64,000 bases of DNA from assembly GCA_902810745.1 (NCBI GenBank), contig CADDYW010000006.1, positions 43,933 to 107,932 on the forward strand, read 5' to 3'. The notes under the pieces are model-generated. The model saw only the letters and a list, made by a program, of their open reading frames with translations. It was not told the DNA's origin and did no database searches. Position numbers and translations under genes: made by a program. Positions 54,539-62,637 of the stretch are shown in pieces. This DNA is from Chloroflexota bacterium. Lineage in GTDB: Bacteria; Chloroflexota; UBA6077; FW602-bin22; CADDYW01. Each line of letters starts with the position of its first letter. Positions within the stretch are counted from its first letter, which is position 1.

Positions 54539-54616
54539 CTCTCCCTTTGGGAGAGGGTAAGGGTGAGCGTTGCAGATCCACGCCCTCACCCCAGCCCTCC
54601 CACGGGGAGAGGGAGG
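54539..54616. repeat. REP-like palindromic intergenic repeat
   Basis: CTCTCCC...GGGAGAG forms a tight hairpin (54539-54555). GGGTGAG (54561-54567) can pair with CTCACCC downstream (54585-54591), and GGGGAGAGGG (54604-54613) closes an outer stem with CTCTCCC. This (CTCTCCC)/(CCCTCACCC) composition is typical of short palindromic repeats scattered between genes in many bacteria. It lies between convergent genes and may also end transcription. Confidence 0.5.
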
Positions 54617-54635
54617 TCGTTGCCTCCTCGGCCGC

Positions 54636-56810
54636 TCAGCCTCTTTGCTCGGTGCTGAAGGGTCTCTGATCCCGGATGTCGGTCTCACCGACAATCTCCG
54701 CCGGAGAGCCGGTTATCGCACGCGAGACCTGCAGCCCGGACATGACCGCAGCCTCGACGCAGCCGGCGTTCAGCCCGTTGCGCGTCCAATCGCCGGCCAG
54801 GTAGAGATTATCGAAGCCGGATTGGTCGCTTGGCAGGCGGTACTGCGTGCTCCCCGGGACCATCAGCACGTACCGCTCGGTTGGATCGATGTTCGCTACC
54901 CAATACTGGGCATCGAGCCGCGCCGGGCCCTGACGACCCTCCGGGTCGACCAGCAGATTCCAGTTGATCTCGCCCGTTTCCGGCACGATGGCTTCTGGCC
55001 AGAGGTGACCAACGTGCTCGGTGAGAAACTGGATCACTCGCGTCTTGACCTTGCTCGCTTCGCGTGCCGGGTAGTCAGGATCGGTGAAGTACGGTGGCTC
55101 CTCCGGGTCGTCCTCCAGCGGACCACAGAAATAGGCGATATTTCGTGGCGAGCCTCCGCCCTCCCACGCCTCGCGGTCGATCAGATGGCTCATGTCTGCC
55201 CAGGTATCCAGGGGCTCGACAAACCCGCCCGCGATCGGCGACGTCTCCCACCCTAGCTCGGCTAGCGAGGGGGTGAGCCAGAGCTGGAAGGCCTGCGTTC
55301 GGCAGGTCTGGACCTGCTCGACCATGTTGCGCCAGGAGTCGTTCACGGCGATCAGCTCCGAGCAAATTGTCGGCAGGGCGCCCAGCGAGATCCCGAGCAC
55401 GACGAGGTCGAAGTCGGTACCCCGCTCGAGCGTGACCGTCGCGACGTCTTGCCAGGGCGTCCAGTACGATTCAAGGTTGATCCCGCCCTCCTGGAGCTGC
55501 CGCCCTTCCACGATCTGGTCGTAAAGCGGCTCGCTCGGCCAGGAGGGAAGCCCTTTAACGGTCACCAGGGGATCGTAATCGCCGCGCTTGAGAGTGACCT
55601 GACGTCCGAGCGTGATGCGATCGATCGACCGGCCGTCCGGGGAGGGAGCGAGCGATCTCACGCGATGAAAGAACTCGAACTTCACGCCGCGACGCTTCAG
55701 CACCTGGTACATCGGCGCGAAGATGGTATCGCCCATTCCGGCCTGCATCTTCCACATGATCGCGCCCTTGTACCCGAGGACCATGCGCAGCGTGCCGCGC
55801 AGGCCAGTACCCGCGGCCACGGCGGGCTTCCTGGGGTTTCCGCCGCGAAAGCCGAAGACGAGATCGTAGGCCGCGCGGACCCACGCCGAGTTGATCGAGA
55901 TTCGCTCCGACGCGCCGTGCTTGCGGAGCCAGTCGCGCAGATCGAGGTCGTCGATCACATCGAACCCGTTGAAGATGACGCCATCCGCGATCATACCAGT
56001 AACCACGGCGGCCGCGATGTCGATCTGGGCGAACAAATGACGGGCGAGGTCGTCATGCTCGACCTCCCGCTCGACCCGTCGCCAGAGCCACCGGATGAAT
56101 CTCTCGACCAGACCGGTGATCGCGTCGTGGTGGTATCGGTGGTGATGTCGCGGATCAGGATCCAGGGAGCGGGCCAGGTGATAGGCCGCTTCCAGGAAGA
56201 GACCGGCCGCGTCGAGCGAGAGCGCACCAACGAACGATTCGACCGAGCTGACGACCTGATCCCACCAGTGGGGCGGCTCACCACCGATCTCATCTGGTAA
56301 GGACTCTCTCCGGGCCTCGTAATGGGACGAGTTGGCGAAGGCACCACGCATCCAGCCGAGGATCATCGGGATGTACTCCCAGGCCGCGGGCGTCAGGCCG
56401 CCGTCGCCGGGGAGAGAGTCGTTGGTCGGATACTCACACGGCCAGTGTTTCCAGTATCCGTCGATCTGTTCCTCGAACACCACCAGGCTGTGCGGCTTGA
56501 ACGCATCCTGCCAGGTAGCAAGAGGCTCGCCCGGTTTCCGCGCCAGCTCGTCGTAGCAGCGGCGAATCATCGCAAAGGCGTTCTCGTAGAATCCCAGCCA
56601 GATGTGCAGTCCGTGCTCCTCGATTCGGTGGCCTGAACGTGCGTTACGCCCGCTGGCGCCTTTGCCGCCAAGTCGCCAGCCAAGCTGGTAGAGCGTGACC
56701 TCGTAGCGCTCCTGCCACCCGGGCTGCTCGGTGATCGCATAGGCGGCGGCCATCGCCCCGACGCCGCCGCCGAGAATTACGATCTTCTTGCGCGCGTTGC
56801 TTTCACTCAT
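54636..56810 (-). CDS. Large FAD-dependent oxidoreductase (amine-oxidase/phytoene-desaturase-like)
   Basis: A 724-residue flavoprotein. The dinucleotide motif is ILGGGVGAMAA at residues 12-22, and the following strand continues VTLYQLGWRLGGKGASGRN, the GG-doublet motif of the amine oxidase family. The C-terminus has LYLAGDWTRNGLNAGCVEAAVMSG, the second FAD motif. It is much longer than phytoene desaturase (about 500) because of a helical middle section, residues ~130-330, with HHHRYHHD and several Trp-rich helices. Substrate unknown; terpenoid or amine oxidation is possible. The downstream stop is next to a convergent terminal region; upstream, an acetoacetate-decarboxylase-like gene ends 15 bp before its start. 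Confidence 0.78.
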   Translation of the reverse strand: MSESNARKKIVILGGGVGAMAAAYAITEQPGWQERYEVTLYQLGWRLGGKGASGRNARSGHRIEEHGLHIWLGFYENAFAMIRRCYDELARKPGEPLATWQDAFKPHSLVVFEEQIDGYWKHWPCEYPTNDSLPGDGGLTPAAWEYIPMILGWMRGAFANSSHYEARRESLPDEIGGEPPHWWDQVVSSVESFVGALSLDAAGLFLEAAYHLARSLDPDPRHHHRYHHDAITGLVERFIRWLWRRVEREVEHDDLARHLFAQIDIAAAVVTGMIADGVIFNGFDVIDDLDLRDWLRKHGASERISINSAWVRAAYDLVFGFRGGNPRKPAVAAGTGLRGTLRMVLGYKGAIMWKMQAGMGDTIFAPMYQVLKRRGVKFEFFHRVRSLAPSPDGRSIDRITLGRQVTLKRGDYDPLVTVKGLPSWPSEPLYDQIVEGRQLQEGGINLESYWTPWQDVATVTLERGTDFDLVVLGISLGALPTICSELIAVNDSWRNMVEQVQTCRTQAFQLWLTPSLAELGWETSPIAGGFVEPLDTWADMSHLIDREAWEGGGSPRNIAYFCGPLEDDPEEPPYFTDPDYPAREASKVKTRVIQFLTEHVGHLWPEAIVPETGEINWNLLVDPEGRQGPARLDAQYWVANIDPTERYVLMVPGSTQYRLPSDQSGFDNLYLAGDWTRNGLNAGCVEAAVMSGLQVSRAITGSPAEIVGETDIRDQRPFSTEQRG

Positions 56811-56825
56811 AACCCAACCCCTCGC

Positions 56826-57812
56826 TCATCGCGACGAGGATTTCCAGATAATCGTCCCTGGCTTGAAGGTGAAGTCGAAATCCATCCAGTATCCAAGGAT
56901 GGCCCGCTGGTTCGCGCGTAGACCGAGATCGCGCGCGATCGGGTGGCTGTCGAAGTCGACTAGCGTCAGATCGTACTCGTCAGGCAGCAGCGCTGCCTGA
57001 CGGAGAGAGGTCGCCTCAAGGGGAGTCTCGACGATGGCTTGGTAGCAGGCTTGATCGCTCGCTCCAGCGTCGGGGAACTGCTTGAGCGAGACGATCCATC
57101 CCTGATGGTGGATGACGTCCTCCAGCAGATCCGGGAGAAGGTTCAGATCGCGCGGCAGAAGCCAGTACCTCTGGCTGATGAGACTGGCGAAGATTCGCCG
57201 AACGTCGGCGAGCTCTTGAAGAAGACCAGTAGAACCACCGCTGGTGCCATCGCCCGCCCGGGTGACCGCGAGCAGTCGCCGCCGCCTGCCCTGAAGGTCA
57301 GAGGAGTTGAATCGCTCCACCGCGTGCGCATCGAGGGTGAGCTCCTCGGCCGTGGTGTGATCCTCCGGAATCTCGAGCCAGCCGATCTCCTTGGGCATTC
57401 CGAAGATCTCACGTCCTTCGATCATTGCCAGCGGGCTATCGACGAAGATGTAAGGAATGAACCAGGCGAGGTGATTGGCGGAGGCGACGCTTTCGTCTCG
57501 CGACACGCGCACGGTCAACACCCAGAAGGCAGCCTCGAGCTCCGGTAGCCAGCCCATCCCGCTGTACGGGGGATTGGTGGCGATGAGCTGTCGAGTCCGG
57601 CTGAAGATCAGGGCGATGAGCGTCGTCAGCGGACGATACTCGACCTGCCCACCGCTGGGCTCGGTGAGATAGCGGCGACAGAGGTTTTCGAGATTTTCTC
57701 TCTCGCCCTCGAAGACAAAGACGAATGATTGCACGCCCCTCCCGGCGAAGGGCACGAGCGAGCCGTGGACGTCCCAGCGATTGACGTACCGAGGACCTGG
57801 TGGCTCAGACAA
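56826..57812 (-). CDS. Acetoacetate-decarboxylase-like protein
   Basis: A 328-residue protein of the acetoacetate decarboxylase superfamily. The characteristic segment LAMIEGREIFGMPKEIGWLEI places Lys141 at the Schiff-base position; the neighbouring residue, Lys in true acetoacetate decarboxylase and important for lowering pKa, is Glu here, so activity may be aldolase, dehydratase or none. The upstream sheet contains FIPYIFVDSP. It is the first gene of a two-gene operon with the FAD oxidoreductase. The two probably act on one ketone, lipid or polyketide-like substrate; this is inferred. Confidence 0.72.
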   Translation of the reverse strand: MSEPPGPRYVNRWDVHGSLVPFAGRGVQSFVFVFEGERENLENLCRRYLTEPSGGQVEYRPLTTLIALIFSRTRQLIATNPPYSGMGWLPELEAAFWVLTVRVSRDESVASANHLAWFIPYIFVDSPLAMIEGREIFGMPKEIGWLEIPEDHTTAEELTLDAHAVERFNSSDLQGRRRRLLAVTRAGDGTSGGSTGLLQELADVRRIFASLISQRYWLLPRDLNLLPDLLEDVIHHQGWIVSLKQFPDAGASDQACYQAIVETPLEATSLRQAALLPDEYDLTLVDFDSHPIARDLGLRANQRAILGYWMDFDFTFKPGTIIWKSSSR

Positions 57813-58037
57813 TGCAACCTCACCTTGACGAAGCCAGCAACAGGGGCAGGAAGGGCTTTCTTTGACTGCTCCCTTACCACGTCCATTCTACATGCAGCGT
57901 CAAGGGCAATGCGGAGCTGTGTCCGCTCGTTCGCCTGTCGTGAACGATTTCCTTTCGATTCGGCGGTGAACCTGATACGATATCAAGTGAATCGGTAAAC
58001 TGAAGAATAATGCATTGCCGACGTGGAGGAGGATGAC

Positions 58038-58907
58038 ATGGCAGAAAGCGAGTATGCACACCCCGAGGTTCTGGTGAGCACCGCCTGGGTTGCCGAGCAC
58101 CTTGATGATCCCACGATCCGTATCGTTGAATCGGATGAAGACGTGCTACTGTATGACGTCGGTCATATTCCCGGCGCCGTCAGGGTCGATTGGCACGCCG
58201 ACCTGCAGGACCCAGTGGTGCGCGATTTCATCGGACCGGAGAAGTTCGCGGATCTGATGGAGCGCCTTGGCATCGCCCCGAACACGACCGTCGTGTTCTA
58301 TGGTGATAAGAATAACTGGTGGGCTGCCTACGCGTACTGGTTCTTCAAGCTGAACGGGCACGGACCAGCCATGCTGATGAATGGCGGGCGGCAGAAGTGG
58401 ATTTCCGAGGGGCGTCCTCTGAGCCAGGAGGTCCCGACCTACCCGCGAACCCGCTACCCGGTGCCGTCGGTACATCCGGAGATCCGGGCATTCCAGTCTG
58501 ATGTTCTGGAATTTATCGGGGGGCGCAATACGTCTGGTCTGCCTGCTGGCCGTGCCCTGGTCGACGTGCGCTCACCCAAGGAGTACACGGGTGAGCTGCT
58601 CCACATGGCTGACTATCCACAGGAGGGAGCCCTCCGCGGTGGACACATTCCGGGTGCGAAGTCCATCCCCTGGGCACAGGCCGCCAATCCAGATGGCACC
58701 TTCAAGTCCGCTGACGAGCTACGCACGCTGTACGCCGAAAATGCAGTGACCCCGGATAAGGATGTCATTGTCTACTGCCGAATCGGCGAGCGATCCGCGC
58801 ACACCTGGTTCGTGCTGCACGAGCTGCTCGGCTACCCCAGGGTCCGCAACTACGATGGATCGTGGACGGAATGGGGCAACTCGGTGCGGGTACCGATTGA
58901 GAAATAA
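58038..58907 (+). CDS. Two-domain sulfurtransferase (rhodanese)
   Basis: A 289-residue tandem-rhodanese protein of the SseA/thiosulfate sulfurtransferase type. The N-terminal domain lacks a cysteine at the active loop ([10 protein letters not shown]), as in normal inactive domains. The C-terminal loop is CRIGERS with Cys247. CRIGERS differs from the CGSGVTA (mercaptopyruvate) form and resembles the thiosulfate type. Start ATG follows GGAGGAGG. sufU begins 17 bp after the stop, so the two are an operon and sulfur mobilised here could feed Fe-S assembly. Confidence 0.9.
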   Translation: MAESEYAHPEVLVSTAWVAEHLDDPTIRIVESDEDVLLYDVGHIPGAVRVDWHADLQDPVVRDFIGPEKFADLMERLGIAPNTTVVFYGDKNNWWAAYAYWFFKLNGHGPAMLMNGGRQKWISEGRPLSQEVPTYPRTRYPVPSVHPEIRAFQSDVLEFIGGRNTSGLPAGRALVDVRSPKEYTGELLHMADYPQEGALRGGHIPGAKSIPWAQAANPDGTFKSADELRTLYAENAVTPDKDVIVYCRIGERSAHTWFVLHELLGYPRVRNYDGSWTEWGNSVRVPIEK

Positions 58908-58924
58908 CCCGCGAGGAAAAAGCT

Positions 58925-59392
58925 TTGGATCGACAAGCTCACTTGGAGCTCATCCTGGAGCACTACCGGCAGCCTCGGTTTCGGGAGAAGCTACCTGATG
59001 CTGACGTGGCGATGCCGGGTGGGAACCCCGGGTGCGGAGACGTTGTCTCGATCTATCTGAAGGTTGCCAGGGGCGGGGAGAAGTCTGACCGTATCGACAA
59101 GGTCGGATGGGTAGGCTCCGGTTGCACGATCAGCCAGGCAGCGGCGTCGATCGTCGCCGAGATGGTGAACGAGGGTCATCCAACGCTTGACGAGGTCCTT
59201 GAGATGAGCTACGAGGATCTCGTCGATGCCCTCGGCCGAGACGTTGTCGCGACACGGCCTCGCTGTGCTACCCTTGCCCTCGGCACGCTCAAGGCGGCGA
59301 TCCGCAAGTATCATCGGGACGAAGAGCGTCGCGCGGCCGGGCTGCCGGTCGAGGTGGTGCCCGAGGACGAGATGGAGAGGTTCGAGGCGTAG
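58925..59392 (+). CDS. sufU: Fe-S cluster assembly protein SufU/IscU family
   Basis: A 155-residue scaffold/sulfur-transfer protein. The three zinc/Fe-S ligands are Cys37 (NPGCGD, with Asp39), Cys67 (GSGCTISQA) and Cys114 (RCATLAL). This arrangement, with the ~18-residue insertion between the second and third, fits SufU of Gram-positive type, which accepts persulfide sulfur from SufS. The start is TTG, after GAGGAAAAAGC. sufS and sufBCD are not adjacent; a rhodanese gene is. Confidence 0.85.
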   Translation: MDRQAHLELILEHYRQPRFREKLPDADVAMPGGNPGCGDVVSIYLKVARGGEKSDRIDKVGWVGSGCTISQAAASIVAEMVNEGHPTLDEVLEMSYEDLVDALGRDVVATRPRCATLALGTLKAAIRKYHRDEERRAAGLPVEVVPEDEMERFEA

Positions 59393-59694
59393 AGATGGGC
59401 GCCGGGGGAGTGTCTGAAGTCGAGGTCGAAACGATCCTGACGAATTAGCATACAAGCTAGGCCGACCCGGCTCAGAGAAAGAACTACGTGGACCACGTGA
59501 GCGGAGGACGTGGCAGGGTCGTGGTGAGAGGAGATGGCAGCCCGAGTCTGGCGGTCGTCATCCCTGTAATTGCAGACTGAGCTCGGAGGGGCCCCCAAAA
59601 TGCGCTTGAGGCTGGATGCCTCCGGGTGGAGGATTCCCCCGTTCTCATCCCCTCTACCCTTGCGTTCCTTCCGTCGCTCACCTATCCTCGTGAC
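59393..59694. other. Intergenic interval, 302 bp, without a recognised gene
   Basis: No convincing open frame. A short palindrome ACGTGG-A-CCACGT (59486-59498) is the only symmetric motif I noticed; its meaning is unclear. The last ~60 bp form the 5' leader of the glycosylase gene. Confidence 0.4.
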
Positions 59695-60618
59695 ATGCCC
59701 GAGCTGCCGGACGTCACCCTCTACGTCGAAGCGCTCGCCTCTCGGATCGTCGACCAGCCGATCGAGCGCATCTGCCTCGTCAGTCCCTTTTTCGTGCGCA
59801 CCGCCGTTCCGCCGATCCGCTCAGCCGAGGGCAAACGTGTCCACCGGGTGTCGCGGCTCGGCAAGCGCATCGTACTGGAGCTCGATGGCGAGCTTTTCCT
59901 CGTCCTGCACCTGATGATCACTGGTCGGCTGCACTGGAAGCCAGCGGGCGCGAAGGTGCCGGGCAAGGTCGGCCTGGCCGCCTTCGACTTCCCGAACGGT
60001 ACGCTCCTCATCACCGAAGCGAGCACGAAGAAGCGCGCCGCGCTTCATCTCGTCCAGGGAGCGTCGGCGCTGGCCGAGCTGGATCGGGGCGGAATCGACG
60101 TGCTGGCGGCAACGCCCGAGGCTTTCGCCGCTGTGCTGCGGAGCGAGAATCACACGCTGAAACGTGCGCTCACCGATCCAACCCTGTTCGACGGCATCGG
60201 CAACGCCTACTCGGATGAGATCCTCCATCGCGCCCGCCTCTCGCCGCTGAAGCTGACGCGTCGGCTGAGCGACGAGGAGATCGCTCGACTGAGTTCCGCC
60301 GCCGTGCATACGCTGCGCGAATGGATCGAGCGGCTGCGCGCGGAATCGAGAGGCCGGTTTCCCGAGAAAGTGACTGCCTTCCACCCGGAGATGGCGGTTC
60401 ACGGCCGCTACGGGCAGCCGTGTCCTGACTGCGGCACGCCAGTGCAACGTATCGTCTACGCCGAGAACGAAGCGAACTACTGCCCGACCTGTCAGACCGG
60501 CGGGCGGCTTCTCGCGGATCGGGCCCTCTCGCGTCTGCTCCGCGCCGATTGGCCGAAAACCCTCGACGAGCTGGAGCAGCGGAGGGCAGCGGCGAGGGGC
60601 TCAACCGACGGACGGTAA
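59695..60618 (+). CDS. Fpg/Nei family DNA glycosylase
   Basis: A 307-residue base-excision repair enzyme. It starts [14 protein letters not shown], with the catalytic Pro at position 2 and Glu at 3. A helix-two-turn-helix occurs around [20 protein letters not shown], and the C-terminal zinc finger is [14 protein letters not shown]...CPTC. This family excises oxidised bases such as 8-oxoguanine or formamidopyrimidine. The ATG is chosen so that Pro becomes the processed N-terminus. MPELPDV rather than MPELPEV, and the 30 residues after the finger, set it slightly apart from MutM. No partner. Confidence 0.88.
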   Translation: MPELPDVTLYVEALASRIVDQPIERICLVSPFFVRTAVPPIRSAEGKRVHRVSRLGKRIVLELDGELFLVLHLMITGRLHWKPAGAKVPGKVGLAAFDFPNGTLLITEASTKKRAALHLVQGASALAELDRGGIDVLAATPEAFAAVLRSENHTLKRALTDPTLFDGIGNAYSDEILHRARLSPLKLTRRLSDEEIARLSSAAVHTLREWIERLRAESRGRFPEKVTAFHPEMAVHGRYGQPCPDCGTPVQRIVYAENEANYCPTCQTGGRLLADRALSRLLRADWPKTLDELEQRRAAARGSTDGR

Positions 60619-61144
60619 TGGTATTGCGGTGCCAAACGTGTTGGCGAGGCTCACCGGAGACCGAATCTCACGGCCGTGTACAGAGAACACGAGGACGCGC
60701 TGAGAGACACTCGCCCCTGCCTGGGCTCCGATTGTTCACCGGTGCCGTGGCTGCCTCACCTACGGAGAGCGCGGGCCTGTCCCGCGCGAGGAGCCTCGAG
60801 CGGAAGACAAGCCCCCACGTCAGGTGGCGATGAATCCGGGTCCACCGCCCTGAAAGACGAACCCCATGAGCTGAAAGCCACGCTACGAGCCCGGCGGACC
60901 GGCGATAGTTGTGGATCAGATAGCGATCGAGATCTCGACGCTCACCCTGGCTGGTGTCGCCGAGCGAGCGGTCGCCGCAGTCGACTCCGCGCTGGCCAGC
61001 GCGCTCGTGGGGATCTTCGTCGTCCGCGCGCTTCAGCGAGAGGGCGATCGCGGGCCGTCGGTCCGCGGGCGAACGCGCCCACCCGCGTGGCAACGAATCT
61101 CAATTCTCGAAAATCTGGGATCCCCTTCGGCGCTTTGTGGCTCG
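60619..61144. other. Interval without an intact gene
   Basis: About 525 bp where no frame gives a recognisable protein. Several short frames occur on both strands, none with a ribosome-binding site plus conserved motif. It may contain degraded sequence next to the broken toxin gene. Confidence 0.4.
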
Positions 61145-61504
61145 GCGTTTTAAGGGATAGCAGGCGGTAGCGTTTCTTTTCGACGAGGACAATAGCGCCG
61201 CTCTCCAGATCGGGCGAGTACTCGGCAATCACCTGCAGGAGCCGCGTCGTGATCATGTCGGGGTCTGGTCACGCAGTCGAAAGGTCACAACGCCGGGTCT
61301 TGCCTGAGAGCTGGTAGCAAGCAGCCTGCCAGAATCCAGGTCGGCGGTTAGGACCGCGCGACCCTCGGCACGTGCACGTCCCAGAATTGTCGTACCGGAT
61401 GCGCGAGTACCTCTCAGGTCGCGGGCGTGGACGGCGTCACGCCCCTGCTCGCGAAGCGTCGCCGGTGTCCTGGTCGATCTACCCGTGTCCGCCAGGAACT
61501 TCAC
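61145..61504 (-). pseudogene. DUF5615 PIN-like toxin, frameshifted
   Basis: Residues 1-83 read MKFLADTGRSTRTPATLREQG... with the family acidic motifs (LAD and LTADLDSGRLLA), ending FRLRDQTPT and an immediate stop at 61253. In the next frame the expected continuation appears at once: MITTRLLQVIAEYSPDLESGAIVLVEKKRYRLLSL. One missing base near 61256 explains this. DUF5615 proteins are PIN-fold ribonuclease toxins. Without a programmed shift the toxin would be truncated, losing its last ~35 residues. Its start overlaps the antitoxin stop by 4 bp. The 3' end is approximate. Confidence 0.72.
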
Positions 61505-61728
61505 ACGGTTTCTTCCGCGAGAGGTAGAAGCTCCTTGTCAGCCAGAAACGGAGCGTCAGGGAGGGCCTGCTCAACGTCCTCTGGCTCGAGGTCCGGGTAC
61601 TCGCGGATGATCTCCGGGATCGTCATCCCATTCGCGATAAGATTGAGGACGAGTGCCGCGGTGATACAGACGCCCCGAATACACGCCCGACCGTCCATCA
61701 CCACGGGGCTCAAGGTAGCGCGATCCAA
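61501..61728 (-). CDS. DUF433 antitoxin
   Basis: A 75-residue protein with DUF433 (helix-turn-helix, antitoxin) signature: VVMDGRACIRGVCITAALVLNLIANGMTIPEIIREYPDL with the LEPEDVEQAL ending. It binds DNA and neutralises the partner PIN-like toxin encoded just downstream. TTG 61728 gives a complete N-terminal strand; the ATG at 61698 would give a shortened 65-residue protein. A four-base overlap with the toxin gene is the classical module arrangement. Confidence 0.75.
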   Translation of the reverse strand: MDRATLSPVVMDGRACIRGVCITAALVLNLIANGMTIPEIIREYPDLEPEDVEQALPDAPFLADKELLPLAEETV

Positions 61729-62084
61729 TCCCTGGCTCGTGCTCCTGGGTGCTCCTATTGCCTCGACACCCAGATGAGAAGCGCCATTGACCACGGGTGC
61801 CAGTGCCTCGCCTGGATGGTCTACCTCGACGGTCTCATACTCGCGGCTTCCGAGCGTCGGCTCGACGGCAGACGTGCGTAAACCGGGACCCGTTCGCACT
61901 CGACCCACCGAACGACTTCGAACGTGTTTCCAACGCGCGCACGGAGAACGTACCCCGGGACTGGCCTGACCAATAAGCAATCTGCCAGACCAGCGGGCGG
62001 CTTCTGACGGTAAGCCGCGGGGGTTTCTCCCGCTTGACACGCCAGGTCGGATTTGCTGTCATGGCCCCATCCGAGGACAGGGAG
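61729..62084. other. Interval with possible decayed minus-strand coding sequence
   Basis: About 355 bp with no intact gene. On the minus strand, fragments in different frames look protein-like (LLVRPVPGYVLRARVG-type and REYETVEVDHPGEALAPVV-type) without start, ribosome-binding site or recognisable family. I treat it as possibly degraded coding sequence. Confidence 0.3.
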
Positions 62085-62486
62085 ATGGCGAAACACGTCG
62101 TCGGCACCGTGGCCGAGATTCCGCCGGGCAGCCGCAAGATCGTCGTGCTCGAGGGGCGCTCGATCGGCGTCTTCAACGTCAAAGGCAGCTTCTACGCCCT
62201 GCGCAATGCCTGTCCCCACCAGTCCGGTCCACTCTGTCAGGGACGAATCATCGGTCTGCTCCGCGCCTCGGATCCTACCCATCTCGAGCTTTCCCGCGAA
62301 GGCGAGATCATCCGCTGCCCCTGGCACGGGTGGGAGTTCGACATCACCAACGGGCGCTCGGTCTTCAACCCGCACCGCCTGCGCGTTCGCTCCTACGAGG
62401 TCACGATCGAGCCGGACGGTGAAGACCCGAGCATCGAGACGTATCCAGTCACGGTCGAGCGTGGACGGGTCGTCGTGCACGTGTAG
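62085..62486 (+). CDS. Rieske [2Fe-2S] ferredoxin-like protein
   Basis: A 133-residue Rieske protein. The cluster ligands are Cys43-x-His45 (CPHQ) and Cys78-x2-His81 (CPWHGWEF). A 12-residue insertion (CQGRIIGLLRASDPTH) lies between the motifs. It probably serves as electron carrier for an oxygenase. ATG 62085 is selected because GAGGA lies 8 nt upstream; ATG 62061 has none. The amidohydrolase gene starts 152 bp downstream, beyond the repeat element, as in ring-cleavage or carboxylate catabolism loci. Confidence 0.88.
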   Translation: MAKHVVGTVAEIPPGSRKIVVLEGRSIGVFNVKGSFYALRNACPHQSGPLCQGRIIGLLRASDPTHLELSREGEIIRCPWHGWEFDITNGRSVFNPHRLRVRSYEVTIEPDGEDPSIETYPVTVERGRVVVHV

Positions 62487-62622
62487 AGCGTAAAACGTGA
62501 TGCGTAAGTAAGGGTGCCCCGCGGGCGATAGTCTTCCGGTCGGGGAGCCGACCTTCGCCGTGCACCAGTACGATTTCCGTTTTGCGTTTTACGTCTCACG
62601 ATTTCCGTTTCACGTTTTCCGA
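62487..62622. repeat. Dispersed AT-richer intergenic element, copy 2
   Basis: Starts right after the Rieske stop codon with AGCGTAAAACGTGATGCG and ends with a run of AAACGT-like units on the opposite strand. 62575-62594 is an exact inverted copy of the 20 bases at 28412-28431, and 62599-62621 matches 28528-28551 with few differences. Length about 136 bp. Its end is immediately upstream of the amidohydrolase ribosome-binding site (AGGGAGGG). Confidence 0.6.
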
Positions 62623-62637
62623 TTTAGGGAGGGCACA

